This document shows positions 43,266-52,339 of a DNA stretch of 64,000 bases, one piece after another. The notes under the pieces are model-generated. The model saw only the letters and a program-made list of their open reading frames with translations, did no database searches and was not told the origin of the DNA. The position numbers and the translations under genes were made by a program. Source of the DNA: Nocardia sp. GTDB lineage: Bacteria; Actinomycetota; Actinomycetes; Mycobacteriales; Mycobacteriaceae. The stretch is from NCBI RefSeq assembly GCF_025465275.1, contig NZ_JAODNK010000193.1, forward strand, positions 1 to 64,000, written 5' to 3'. Every line of letters begins with the position of its first letter. Position 1 is the first letter of the stretch.

Positions 43266-44561
43266 ATGGTCTGCGCTACGGCGTGGATCATTGGCCCTGT
43301 GCCGTCGATCAACTCTCGTGTCGCCTGCATCACCGCCGATCTCGCGGAGCTGTACCGCGACCTGCACGCGCATCCCGAACTGTCCTTCGCCGAGCACCGC
43401 ACCGCGGCGATCGTCGCTCGGCGCGCGAAGGCTCTCGGCTACGAAGTGACCGAGGGAGTCGGGAAGACGGGTGTTGTCGCCCGCCTGGCGAACGGACCCG
43501 GCCCGCTGATCCTGCTGCGCGCGGATATGGACGCGCTGCCGCTCAGCGAGCAGACCGGACTGACCTATGCCTCGATCGACACCGATCCGGACAGCGGCCG
43601 CCCGACCATGCACGCCTGCGGCCACGATATGCACGTCACCTGTCTGCTCGGCGCGCTCGATGTGCTCGCGGCCGCCCGCGAGCAGTGGTCCGGCACCGTG
43701 CTGGGCGTTTTCCAACCGGGCGAGGAGATCGGGCTCGGCGCGCAGGCAATGGTCGACGACGGGCTCTTCGAACGTTTCGGGAAGCCGGAAATCGTGCTGG
43801 CCCAGCATGTCCTGCCGATTGCGGTCGGGACCATTGCGACACGCCCGGGCGCAATCCTCTCCGCCAACGACAGTCTGCGGATCACCCTCCACGGCCGCGG
43901 CGGACACAGCTCGCGCCCCGAGACGACGGTCGATCCGATCGTGATGGCCGCCGCCACCGTGCTGCGCCTGCAGACCATCGTGTCCCGCGAGATCGCCGCG
44001 GCGGACCAGGCCGTTGTCACCGTCGGCACCCTGCACGCGGGCACCAAGGAGAACATCATCGCCGCTCAGGCCGAACTCGGCCTGAGCATTCGGACCTACT
44101 CCCCCGAGCTACGCGGCAAGGTGCTCGAAGCGGTGCGGCGGATCGTGCACGCGGAGGCCGACGCCGCGGGCGCGGACCGTGCGCCGACGATCGAACATCT
44201 GACCCGGCTGCCCGTCACCATCAACGAACCTGTCGCACTGGACAAGACGCGCACCGCGCTGCGGGATGCCCTCGGCGCCGAGCAGGTCCTGGAAATGGGG
44301 TCCTTCCCGGCCAGCGAGGACGTCGGCATCCTCGCCGAGGCCGCGGGTGCGCCGCTGTCGTTCTGGTTCTTCGGCGGTGCGGACGCCGCGAAATTCGCGG
44401 CGGCACAACAAAAGGGCACCGTCGACCAGGACATCCCCATGAACCACTCGCCGTACTTCGCGCCGCTCGCCGAGCCGACGATCAGCCATGGCGTCACCGC
44501 CCTCACCGCGGCGGCCCGCGCGTGGCTCGATCCGCGCCGAACCGGTGACGTCTCGGCGTAA
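43266..44561 (+). CDS. M20-family amidohydrolase / N-acyl-amino-acid deacylase
   Basis: 431 residues from ATG 43266. Metal and catalytic motifs are RADMDALPLSEQTGL, HACGHDMH and FQPGEEIGLGAQAM, with AQHVLP and the dimerisation domain (GRGGHSSRPE). The frame is open about 920 bp further upstream, but only as a shadow of the methyltransferase gene. Relatives hydrolyse hippurate, N-acetyl amino acids or IAA-amino acids. A GGGGAAA site lies upstream. Monocistronic. Confidence 0.87.
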   Translation: MVCATAWIIGPVPSINSRVACITADLAELYRDLHAHPELSFAEHRTAAIVARRAKALGYEVTEGVGKTGVVARLANGPGPLILLRADMDALPLSEQTGLTYASIDTDPDSGRPTMHACGHDMHVTCLLGALDVLAAAREQWSGTVLGVFQPGEEIGLGAQAMVDDGLFERFGKPEIVLAQHVLPIAVGTIATRPGAILSANDSLRITLHGRGGHSSRPETTVDPIVMAAATVLRLQTIVSREIAAADQAVVTVGTLHAGTKENIIAAQAELGLSIRTYSPELRGKVLEAVRRIVHAEADAAGADRAPTIEHLTRLPVTINEPVALDKTRTALRDALGAEQVLEMGSFPASEDVGILAEAAGAPLSFWFFGGADAAKFAAAQQKGTVDQDIPMNHSPYFAPLAEPTISHGVTALTAAARAWLDPRRTGDVSA

Positions 44562-44957
44562 CAGCTATTCGCCACCCGCGTCGGTGCATCCCGGCCCTGC
44601 GCTTCCCGAAATGCCCGTGCTCACGCACCGCGGCACCGGCCCGTCCTGCTCCGACGATGACGCCGTGACCGCCTAATTGCCGTTGTGCGCAGCGGGATTC
44701 GTCGCGACGTGCGGTGCGTACAGCACCACGGAACGACCCCGGCTGATCGTCGTCGTTCCCTCGGACACACCACGGTGATTTGTCCTGTTGGTCATTTGCC
44801 TCATTTCACAGCTACTATTCAGCAACACGACTCGCTGACCTCTCATGGCACGAGAATCATGTTGTCTTCCTGCTCGGATTCGCTCAGACGTTGACGTACT
44901 CTGCTCGTCCGCATCTACGTACAGCACCCTCAGCAAACGAATTCCTGGAAAGGATCC
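44562..44957. other. AT-richer intergenic region, promoter of the GNAT-ThiF operon
   Basis: No gene is supported in these 396 bp. Base composition is noticeably lower in GC than the neighbours. TACTAT at 44813-44818 could be a -10 element with TTGGTC at 44788 as -35. TTGACG at about 44893 is a second possible -35. GGAAAGG just before ATG 44958 is a strong ribosome site. Confidence 0.4.
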
Positions 44958-46859
44958 ATGCACGTGTCGGTATCTGGCGGCTTTCGCATGTCTATCGAAG
45001 GATGCGACATCTGGGACCGCAATCCTGATGTGCAGTGGCATGTTTCGGCGTTTCAAGCACCCCGCAACGGGGCCGACCACACCGATCAGGTGCGGCGGCT
45101 ACGGGAACTGCGGGCTCGAATCCTGTACGACAACGGCAGGCGGCCGGACTTCCGCGACGCCAGCGGCGCCCATGTCGATGATCAGGAATTGGATTACGGT
45201 GCCTGGCATTTCGTTGCCCGGCGACATCCGAACGGCCCGGTGCTGGGCTATATCCGGCTGTCGACTCCGGCGACCGGCGAGCTGTTCCAGTCCCGGGCGC
45301 ATCTGGGCGAACTGCAGTACGAGCGATTGCTGGCCGCCGAGGGCGCCGGGATCGACGAGACCTACGAGCACAGTCGGCTGGTGGTGGAGCATCGAGCCCG
45401 CAAACTGGGGCTGGGCGCGTATCTGAACGCGGTCGCGATCGGCGCCGCGCACCATCTCGGAGCCAAGATCATGATCGGCACGTCGGGGACCCAGGACGGC
45501 CAGGATCAGTTCCACGGGCGGTTCGGCTTTCATCCCGTGCCGGGAACGCGCTGCTACGTCGAGCGCTACACCGAGGAGGTGGTGATTCTGCTGCACCGGA
45601 CCTCAGCGGGAGCCGGCGAATACACCGACCTGGTGGACCGGATGCGTCACCGGTTTCCAGCGCTGACGACCGGCGATCTCGACGCATGGACAGCGCCGGG
45701 GCTCGAAACCTACGACGCTCCAGCGGCTCTGGCGGCGGCGGCCGTACCGGACCGCGACGAGTGGCAGCCGGTGCTGCTCGAGCCGATCCACGCTGCCGAC
45801 CACGAGGCATTGACCGGACTGCTCGAATCAGGCCGGGTCACGGCCGTGCACGACACCATCACCACTCAGTTGGCCGAGCTGATCAGTTGCCGGGAGCCCG
45901 GTCGCCGCTACGCGGGGGTCGAACTCGATCAGAAGATCGACGAGCAGTTGGCCGGGGTCCAGGCGTGGGCCTACGGCAGTTGGGTCTGGTACCCCTGGTC
46001 GGGGCGGCTGGTACATGTGCTGCCGCGCGAGGAGTTCCGGCTCGTCCGCAGCGACCGCAATCGCGAAAAGATCCAACGCCCTCAGCAACGCCGGCTGCTC
46101 GACCGGCGGATCGGGATCGTCGGACTGTCGGTCGGCAATAGCGCGGCGGTCACACTCGCGCTCGAAGGCGTCGGTGGCGCGTTCCGGCTCGCCGACTTCG
46201 ACGAGTTGAGCCTGTCCAATATGAACCGACTGCGTGCGGGTGTGCATCATCTGGGCGTCGGCAAGGCGGTGATCTGCGCACGCCAAATGTTCGAGATCGA
46301 CCCGTATCTGGACATCGAGATCATCACTACCGGGCTGACGGAAACCTCCATGACCGAGTTCTTCCACGGCAACCAGACGCCGATCGATCTCCTGGTGGAG
46401 GAATGCGATACGCCGTACGTCAAGATCGCGGCCCGGGAATACGCTCGCGCACTGGGCATTCCGGTGGTCATGGATTGCAATGATCGCGGCATGCTCGACA
46501 TCGAGCGATTCGATCTGGAGCCTGACCGGCCACTGCTGCACGGCAGAATCGGTGATCTCCGCGCGGCGGATCTGCCGGAGCTCACGGCCCAGGCCAAGGC
46601 CGATCTCATCTTGGCGATGGTCGATGCCGAGCGGATCAGCCCCGAACTCGCCGCCGCATTCGGCGAAATCGGCCGGACACTGAGCAGTTGGCCGCAACTC
46701 GCCTCCGATGTGGCACTCGGCGGAGCGCTCGTCACCTCGGCCGCTCGTCGGATCCTGCTCGGCGCACCCTGCGAATCCGGCAGGTTCTACATCGATCTCG
46801 ATACCCTGATCGCGCCCGAGTACAACACCGCCGCCGCGCTGGACGGTGTCCTCACATGA
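44958..46859 (+). CDS. GNAT (FeeM-like) - ThiF/E1-like fusion protein
   Basis: 633 residues. About 40-210 resemble the GNAT/autoinducer-synthase-like fold of N-acyl amino acid synthases: YEHSRLVVEHRARKLGLGAYL, then HLGAKIMIGTSG and FGFHPVPGT. Residues 384-560 are a ThiF/E1 adenylation domain: nucleotide loop RIGIVGLSVGN (384), DFDELSLSNMNRLRAG (413) with the Arg, and Lys436 in GVGKAV. CNDRG near 507 may hold a Cys. There are no CxxC zinc pairs. Such enzymes activate a carboxyl group with ATP; the GNAT half may join an acyl chain to an amine. The next gene, a KAS III, overlaps as ATGA and may supply the acyl unit. MoeY of mycobacteria also carries a ThiF domain, but identity with it is not claimed. 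Confidence 0.78.
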   Translation: MHVSVSGGFRMSIEGCDIWDRNPDVQWHVSAFQAPRNGADHTDQVRRLRELRARILYDNGRRPDFRDASGAHVDDQELDYGAWHFVARRHPNGPVLGYIRLSTPATGELFQSRAHLGELQYERLLAAEGAGIDETYEHSRLVVEHRARKLGLGAYLNAVAIGAAHHLGAKIMIGTSGTQDGQDQFHGRFGFHPVPGTRCYVERYTEEVVILLHRTSAGAGEYTDLVDRMRHRFPALTTGDLDAWTAPGLETYDAPAALAAAAVPDRDEWQPVLLEPIHAADHEALTGLLESGRVTAVHDTITTQLAELISCREPGRRYAGVELDQKIDEQLAGVQAWAYGSWVWYPWSGRLVHVLPREEFRLVRSDRNREKIQRPQQRRLLDRRIGIVGLSVGNSAAVTLALEGVGGAFRLADFDELSLSNMNRLRAGVHHLGVGKAVICARQMFEIDPYLDIEIITTGLTETSMTEFFHGNQTPIDLLVEECDTPYVKIAAREYARALGIPVVMDCNDRGMLDIERFDLEPDRPLLHGRIGDLRAADLPELTAQAKADLILAMVDAERISPELAAAFGEIGRTLSSWPQLASDVALGGALVTSAARRILLGAPCESGRFYIDLDTLIAPEYNTAAALDGVLT

Positions 46860-47893
46860 CAACGGTGTATGCGCCGGACCAGCCGCAGTCCATGGCCGTG
46901 CGGCCGCCGGTCCCGCTGCCGATCCTGGTGTCGGGCTCCGGCATTCATCTGCCCGAGACCGTCGTCACCAATGCGGATCTCACTCGGACACTGGATACTT
47001 CCGCCGAGTGGATCGTCAGTCGCACCGGTATCCGGGAACGCCGGCGACTGGCGCCGGAGCTGGCGGTCTCGGATATGTGTGTTGCGGCCGCCCCTGCGGC
47101 ACTGGCCGAAGCGGGGATCTCGCCTCGTGATCTCGACGCGGTCATTATCGCGACCTACACCTACGACCAGCCGCTTCCCTCGACAGCACTGATGGTCAAG
47201 GAACGCATCGGGGCCGACCGAGCCCTGCCGATCGACATCACCCAGGCTGCGTGCGCCAACGGGCTGCAAGCCATATTGCTTGCCGCCCACCTGCTTCAGG
47301 TTTCCGCGCGAGCGGTGCTGGTCGTCGCTGCCGACTGCGCATCCCGAATCACCGATCCCCGGAACCGCACCACAGGCGTTTTCTTCGGGGACGCGGCGGG
47401 CGCCGTCGTGCTTACCCGCACCGAAACCCCCGGCGCGGGACTGCTGTCCTGGGACTTCGGATCTCAGCTATCCCATGATGTCGAAATCCGGGCCGGCGGG
47501 TCTCGTTTGCCGACCAGCGCTCAGACCGTCGCCGACCGCGAACACTATCTCCGGATGGACGGCCGGGCGGTCTGGGCGGCGGCGACCACGCGGCTGCCGC
47601 AGAGCATCCGCGCCGCTACCGATCGTGCCGGGCTCCCCGTCACGGAGATCGACCACTTCTTCCTGCACCAAGCCAATCTCAATATCCTCACCGCCGCCAT
47701 GACCGAACTCGAGGTGCCGATGCAGCGGGCGCCCGTCACCCTCGATACCCTCGGCAATACCGGGTCCGCCGGGGTCCTCACCGCTCTGCATCAGGCGCGC
47801 ACCGATCACCGGATCCAACCCGGCGATTCCTTTATACTGTCAGCCATCGGAGCCGGATTCCAATGGGGCACACTATGTTTCCGTCAGGGATAG
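46856..47893 (+). CDS. Beta-ketoacyl-ACP synthase III family protein
   Basis: A 345-residue KAS III-fold enzyme with the complete triad Cys123 (TQAACANGLQA), His261 (DHFFLHQANLN) and Asn291 (TLGNTGSAG). It would start or transfer a short acyl chain using acyl-CoA and malonyl-ACP, or act as an acyltransferase as pathway-specific KAS III homologues do. It differs from housekeeping FabH: D-I-T-Q-A-A-C-A-N-G replaces D-x-x-A-A-C-A/S-G-F. Its start overlaps the GNAT-ThiF stop by 4 bp, so a joint pathway is very likely. A hairpin follows. Confidence 0.87.
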   Translation: MTTVYAPDQPQSMAVRPPVPLPILVSGSGIHLPETVVTNADLTRTLDTSAEWIVSRTGIRERRRLAPELAVSDMCVAAAPAALAEAGISPRDLDAVIIATYTYDQPLPSTALMVKERIGADRALPIDITQAACANGLQAILLAAHLLQVSARAVLVVAADCASRITDPRNRTTGVFFGDAAGAVVLTRTETPGAGLLSWDFGSQLSHDVEIRAGGSRLPTSAQTVADREHYLRMDGRAVWAAATTRLPQSIRAATDRAGLPVTEIDHFFLHQANLNILTAAMTELEVPMQRAPVTLDTLGNTGSAGVLTALHQARTDHRIQPGDSFILSAIGAGFQWGTLCFRQG

Positions 47894-47938
47894 GTTTCCG
47901 ACAGTCGCCTGACTGACCGTTCACCGCTCGGCGCAACT

Positions 47939-47967
47939 GGTCCAGAAGGCCGCAAACCTTCTGGACC
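47939..47967. terminator. Hairpin between KAS III and O-methyltransferase genes
   Basis: GGTCCAGAAGG and CCTTCTGGACC form an 11-bp stem with a 7-base loop between two convergent genes. It serves both directions. Confidence 0.75.
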
Positions 47968-47977
47968 GTTCGCCTGT

Positions 47978-49180
47978 TTACGGCGCAGTGGGCAATCGTC
48001 CCGGTTTGCGGCCGAACACCATCGATGTCGGCCCGATCAGGTGCCGCTTCTTGATGTGGATGAATCCCGCGTCTCGAAGCCATCCTGTGCACTGTGTGGT
48101 GGTGGCTTCGAAGCCCTCGCGCATCTCCAACATGATGTTCAGGCTGGAGAGCGAGCTGACGAGATTGTTCCTGCGACCGGGGTCGGTCATGGCGTCGTAG
48201 ACGAGCAATGCGCCGCCGGGCGGCAGTGCCGTATAGGACTTCGCGATCAGTTCGCGGCGCTTGGTTTCGCTGTAACCGTGCAGCAGGTGGCCGAAGCAGA
48301 TCACGTCCGCGCTCGGCAGTGGGCCGTCGTTCATATCGCCCGCGACGAAGCTGATCCGGTCGCCGAGTGCGAACGATTCGACGTATTCCTCGAAAATCGG
48401 GCCCACCGCGGGCAGGTCGTAGCTGAACCCGCTGATATGGGAGTGGGTGAGCGCGACCCGCACGGGCAGCGCCCCCTGAGCCGCGCCGACGTCCGCGAAC
48501 GTCCGGAAACGCTGCCAGGGAAAACGTTTGGCGATCAGCATCGCCTCGCCGGTCGAGATTCCGGTCATCCCGGCCAGGAAATTCCGCAGCGCTGCCTGGT
48601 CGCCGTAGAGCGAGGAGAAGAATTCGCTCTCCCCGTGTTCCTCCTCGGCCCCGGGACTGCCTGTCCGCAGCAGATCCCCCAGCCCCGACCACAGGTCGTA
48701 GAGTCGCGTGCTCGACAGCTCCATCAACCCGCCGATATAACTGGGTTTGGCGCGGTCCAGGAACAACGCGGCCTGACGCGAGTTCGTGTAGATCCCCGCG
48801 CGGTCCCGCCGCAGCAATCCCATGTCGACCAGAGCCGCCAGGAACGGCCCGGCAGCGCGCGGATGCCACCCGAGCCGGTCTCGCAATTGCTGCTCCGAGA
48901 GCGGACCCACCGCCAACTCCGTGAACACACCGGACTCCACCGCCGTGAGGACGACCCGAGAGGACCAGAACGCCATCCCCGTCTCCAGAATCTTCTGGGG
49001 ATCGGCAAACCGCCGCAGCACCGGACCGCCGATCCGACTCTGAAAAGCCTTCATCAGCAACAACTCCCGGCGGATCCCGCGCGCGCGATCAGCACCGGAC
49101 ACCGCCTGACCTGCGCCCGAGGGAACCTCGCGACCCGGTAGAAGCGGACTGCCTTCGATCGAACTCTTGGGATGTGCCAT
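47978..49180 (-). CDS. O-methyltransferase with dimerisation domain (natural-product type)
   Basis: 400 residues from ATG 49180, with GGAGGAG seven bases upstream. In-frame starts at 49315, 49201 and 49054 are possible. The N-terminal winged-helix dimerisation domain shows ILETGMAFWSSRVVLTAVESGVFTELAVGPLSEQQLRDRLG. The SAM domain includes FRTFADVGAAQGALPVRVA and LLVYDAM. LDRAKPSYIGGLMELSSTRLYDLW is a signature of a Streptomyces/Nocardia group of small-molecule O-methyltransferases. It is convergent with the GNAT-ThiF/KAS III operon, so a link to that product is plausible but not shown. Confidence 0.85.
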   Translation of the reverse strand: MAHPKSSIEGSPLLPGREVPSGAGQAVSGADRARGIRRELLLMKAFQSRIGGPVLRRFADPQKILETGMAFWSSRVVLTAVESGVFTELAVGPLSEQQLRDRLGWHPRAAGPFLAALVDMGLLRRDRAGIYTNSRQAALFLDRAKPSYIGGLMELSSTRLYDLWSGLGDLLRTGSPGAEEEHGESEFFSSLYGDQAALRNFLAGMTGISTGEAMLIAKRFPWQRFRTFADVGAAQGALPVRVALTHSHISGFSYDLPAVGPIFEEYVESFALGDRISFVAGDMNDGPLPSADVICFGHLLHGYSETKRRELIAKSYTALPPGGALLVYDAMTDPGRRNNLVSSLSSLNIMLEMREGFEATTTQCTGWLRDAGFIHIKKRHLIGPTSMVFGRKPGRLPTAP

Positions 49181-49469
49181 GTGCAACTCCTCCAGTGTCA
49201 TGACCGACCTGCGAACCGGCACCCAGGTGCAATCCGTGCCGAGCGCGAGGCTCAGGCCAATCACATCACCGGGAACCGCCCAGGTATAGGCAAAAGCACC
49301 CATATCCGACATCAACTGCGGGGTCGAGGAGGTTCAACCCTGGATTCGCAGCACGGCCATCCATTATCAAGCGAGACACGAATGACAGGTTAGGCCACAC
49401 GCCGCCCGGCCTTCGACCGTACGGCCCGCGCCGCACCACCCTCATCGCAATCGCAAAGGACAGCACCTG

Positions 49470-49874
49470 ATGACGGACCTTCTGGCCATGCTCGTTCGAC
49501 CTGCCGGAACCTCACAACACATCATGACCTTGGGAAATGGATGGTCAACCGCCATCGAACGCCTCGACGACGACTCCTACTCCATCGAATATCCCGCAGC
49601 GCTAGCGGAACTGCGCCGAATCCTCGATCACGGCGAAGAAACCAGCCTGATCCTGCGCACTTTCACCCAGGAGATCAGCCACACCCTTCCCAACGGCACG
49701 TCCATCCCCATCAAAGAAGTGCGCGGCTGGTGCATCAACGAGGGCGTTCTCCACCCGCTGTCCGGGCAGCAGATGTTCGATGCGAGCTGCACCGATGCGG
49801 ACACCGGAGAGCCGATCGCGCCAGAGCGCGCTGTCCGATACATCGATGCCTACGCAGTCGAGCTCGGAGCCTGA
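49470..49874 (+). CDS. Hypothetical protein, 134 residues
   Basis: ATG 49470 follows AAAGGACAGC (ribosome site). The protein is acidic and soluble, without signal or membrane helix. It has mixed strand and helix pattern (SIEYPAALAELRRILDHGEETSL, GWCINEGVLHPLSGQQMF) and two Cys. I do not recognise the family. It stands alone between a divergent methyltransferase and a convergent isomerase-like gene. Confidence 0.7.
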   Translation: MTDLLAMLVRPAGTSQHIMTLGNGWSTAIERLDDDSYSIEYPAALAELRRILDHGEETSLILRTFTQEISHTLPNGTSIPIKEVRGWCINEGVLHPLSGQQMFDASCTDADTGEPIAPERAVRYIDAYAVELGA

Positions 49875-50003
49875 GATGAAGAGGTCCAGCAGTTCCGTGG
49901 ACTTCCCTCGGTCTCGAACCGACGATTCTGATCAGGTTGTGCCACTCGCCTTCTCGATTGCCTGATTCGGTAATCGATTGCAGCTCTGCCACTCTCAGCG
50001 GAG

Positions 50004-50825
50004 CTACTTAGGGGAAACGGCTGTCAATAAGGCGCGGACCGCCGCGATGCAAGGGCGAAGCCGTTCTGCCGGATGGACGCCGGCCAGCGCCAGTGATCGT
50101 CTCGGTACCTCGAGTCCGATCACGATGTCGGACGGCAGCGCGGCGAGGATATCGCGCAGGGGCAGTTCGCCTTCGCCGGGAACCATGCGTTCGTACATGG
50201 CTTCCTCGGCGTAGTTGACGGTCCGCGGTTGCAGCGTGGTGTCGTTGATTTGGGCATAGCCGATGTGGTGGGGATCGATCGCGGCCAGGTCGGCAGCGCC
50301 GGATCCCGACCGCACCAGGTGCATGGTGTCGATCAGCAATCGGAAGTCCGGTCTTGCAACATGTTTCACCGCGTCCAGCGCGGTGGGCAGGTCACCAACA
50401 GTCAGGCCGGGCACCGCTTCGATCACCGTCTCGATGCTCCGCTCCGCGGCCAATTCTGCCAGCGCGGCAAACTGGTCGAAGGAGCGGTGGCGATCCGGGT
50501 CGAGGCTGACCACGTTGATCCGGGGGACCCCGAGTTCGGCCAGGATATCGAAATCGCCACGGAAAGAACGCATGTCGGCCCCCGGTAGCACCAGGAACCC
50601 GTCGCCCAGCGAGATCGTGACGCCGCGGTGCTCCATCGCGGCGAGCATGTCCTTTCGGAGCGCGACATCGTCCTTCAGTGAGAACGGTGGATAGCCGAGA
50701 GGCACCGACGCGAAATTCTGAAGAAAGATCGTGATGTTGCGGCATCCAAGGTCTGCCGCGAGATCAACGAATTCCACCGGCGGCAAACCGAACACGCTAA
50801 GGGCCTCGATACTAAGCCGATCCAT
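50004..50825 (-). CDS. Sugar-phosphate isomerase/epimerase-like TIM-barrel protein
   Basis: 273 residues from MDRLSIEAL, with GGAGAGGG upstream. The AP_endonuc_2/xylose-isomerase-like barrel is seen as SIEALSVFGLPPVEFVDLAADLG, with metal-site acids in VIEAVPG, LLIDTMHLVRSG, YAQINDT and GLEVPRR. Such enzymes handle inositol, hydroxypyruvate or ketose substrates; related proteins are also used in aromatic or secondary pathways. Single gene, substrate unknown. Confidence 0.8.
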   Translation of the reverse strand: MDRLSIEALSVFGLPPVEFVDLAADLGCRNITIFLQNFASVPLGYPPFSLKDDVALRKDMLAAMEHRGVTISLGDGFLVLPGADMRSFRGDFDILAELGVPRINVVSLDPDRHRSFDQFAALAELAAERSIETVIEAVPGLTVGDLPTALDAVKHVARPDFRLLIDTMHLVRSGSGAADLAAIDPHHIGYAQINDTTLQPRTVNYAEEAMYERMVPGEGELPLRDILAALPSDIVIGLEVPRRSLALAGVHPAERLRPCIAAVRALLTAVSPK

Positions 50826-51326
50826 CGCCCTGCGACCGCCCTCTCCTGAACATGTAGCCGCCAGGTGGCCGAAGCCCGAAATCGCGCATCCCACCACCTT
50901 AATGACAGACCGATATTCCATCGCAGATTCGACTGCACAACCGATCTTCGCGGTCAAGAATCGACGTCAAACCAACAGATTTCGCCACCGCAACGAGTTC
51001 ATGACCGTGAGCCCGATCAATGCCCGAATTCCCCTCACCTACAACTGAACCGACGCCCACCAGGAAATGATGGCGGCAAACACCGAGAAGCCCCCGCCAC
51101 CAGTTCCTGGTCGGCGATACTCCGCATCATCGATCACGGCAACCACCCCGAACTGCCGCGTAGCGAGCCGCCCAGACCGACCATACGTCACCCCCGAAGA
51201 CCAACGCGCTGAGATCATCTCGGCATCGGTAACGCACTGAAATGCCGATGAGCGTGTCCCTATAGGTCGTTGTGAGCGAGGAGGCCACCGGACCGAATGC
51301 CGCTATGGCTGGCTACGATTCGCGTC
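50826..51326. other. Intergenic region without a supported gene
   Basis: Short frames in these 501 bp have no coding character. The right end carries TACGAT at 51314-51319, seven bases before the GTG at 51327, which is a candidate leaderless promoter. Confidence 0.5.
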
Positions 51327-51929
51327 GTGTCACATGCTCTGCACGTCTACCTTGTCGATCGGGCCAAGCTCGAGGCCGTCGTCGGTTCCAACAACAACAA
51401 GCTCCTGAACCGGGTTCTGGAAGGGGGACCGCCGTGGCGCAGGATGCTGTCGCGGCTGATCCCGCCACTCGGACGGCAGGCCGAAGACTCGCGGCGGCTC
51501 TCGATCACGTTCCAGATCTCAGATCAGGATGGTCACGTCGAGCGGAACAAGGCAGCGCTTCGAACCATCATCGCGGGTGGGCCTTTCGATGAGGAACGTG
51601 CTGGAAACTATGTTGAGGCACTGGAACTGATTTGCCGGCAACTAGGTCCCTACGTCGGCGATGCGACCTTCTGGTTCGGCAACGACGATCTCCCGTTCGT
51701 CATCGAGGACTTGGCTACCGGGATGGTGGGCCAGCCACCCTTTCCCAAGTCCGAACGGAACGGATGGGGTGTCATGAGCAAGAAGAGCTGTACTGAGGAA
51801 CTGGAGTACTGGGAAGGCAAAGTTGCCGAAGATCCCGACTACTCCGATGGGTATGGCGAACTTGTCGTCGAGTGGCTGCGCGCATCGAAAGCTGCCAACA
51901 AGGACCTCATCGGGTTCTGGGGCGGATAA
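51327..51929 (+). CDS. Hypothetical protein, DUF7691-like
   Basis: 200 residues from GTG 51327 (VSHALHVYLVDRAKLEAVVGS), which sits seven bases after a TACGAT -10; ATG 51297 is the alternative. The pattern SHALHVYLVD...NNKLLNRVL and EALELICRQLGPYVGDATFWF resembles a family of immunity-like or SMI1-associated hypothetical proteins in Streptomyces, but I am not certain. Soluble, acidic, without signal. It opens a patch of hypothetical genes around the tRNA. Confidence 0.65.
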   Translation: MSHALHVYLVDRAKLEAVVGSNNNKLLNRVLEGGPPWRRMLSRLIPPLGRQAEDSRRLSITFQISDQDGHVERNKAALRTIIAGGPFDEERAGNYVEALELICRQLGPYVGDATFWFGNDDLPFVIEDLATGMVGQPPFPKSERNGWGVMSKKSCTEELEYWEGKVAEDPDYSDGYGELVVEWLRASKAANKDLIGFWGG

Positions 51930-51959
51930 CGTTCCCGGGTCGCTTTCCCTGGACGCACT

Positions 51960-51979
51960 CTCATGCCGCGACCCGCGCG
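51960..51979. repeat. 20-bp direct repeat, copy 1
   Basis: CTCATGCCGCGACCCGCGCG occurs here and again at 52832-52851 in the same direction, flanking the tRNA gene. Flanks are unrelated. A degenerate form (CATGCCGCGGACCGCGTTGACCG) lies near 54088. Confidence 0.6.
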
Positions 51980-52225
51980 TTGGTCGACCGTCCAAACCGG
52001 TTGGCCGACACCACTTCCAACGCCCACTTCTGCCGAGTTGAGGTGCTGGCTATTCGTCGGTTCGGGTTCAGTCCAGGTGTGGATCTGTCAGCAGCACTAC
52101 GCGGTCAGCGGTGGGGTCGAAACCGGGTACCGGGGACTGATCGCCGTCCTCCGCGTACATGGGCAAAGGGATACCGGAGGGATTCCGGCGAGCGTGGTCC
52201 TCAAGCTGACTTGCCCAATCCTGAG

Positions 52226-52299
52226 TACCCCCGGCGGGGCTTGAACCCACGACCTTGACGTTATAAGCGTCCTGCTCTAACCGGCTGAGCTACGGGGGC
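52226..52299 (-). tRNA. tRNA-Ile with UAU anticodon
   Basis: 74 bases folding as a cloverleaf. The acceptor GCCCCCG pairs with CGGGGGT, ending in a G-U pair. The D stem is GCTC/GAGC, the anticodon loop CTTATAA has TAT at positions 34-36, and the T arm is GTGGG-TTCAAGC-CCCGC. The discriminator is A, as in isoleucine tRNAs, and no CCA is encoded. The first pair of the anticodon stem is a G-A mismatch. It would read AUA directly, which most bacteria do with a lysidine-modified CAU tRNA. Confidence 0.85.
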
Positions 52300-52312
52300 A
52301 TGTGCACGACGA

Positions 52313-52339
52313 AGCCCCGGGGCGGCTGGCCCCGGGGCT
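52313..52339. terminator. GC-rich hairpin next to the tRNA
   Basis: AGCCCCGGGGC and GCCCCGGGGCT form an 11-bp stem with a GGCTG loop. It lies 13 bp upstream of the tRNA in its direction, so it may end leftward transcripts coming from the disrupted gene at 52530. Confidence 0.6.

Noticed and set aside
44673..45080. Leftward frame over the promoter of the GNAT-ThiF gene
   Set aside because: It overlaps the real gene start and has no coding pattern.
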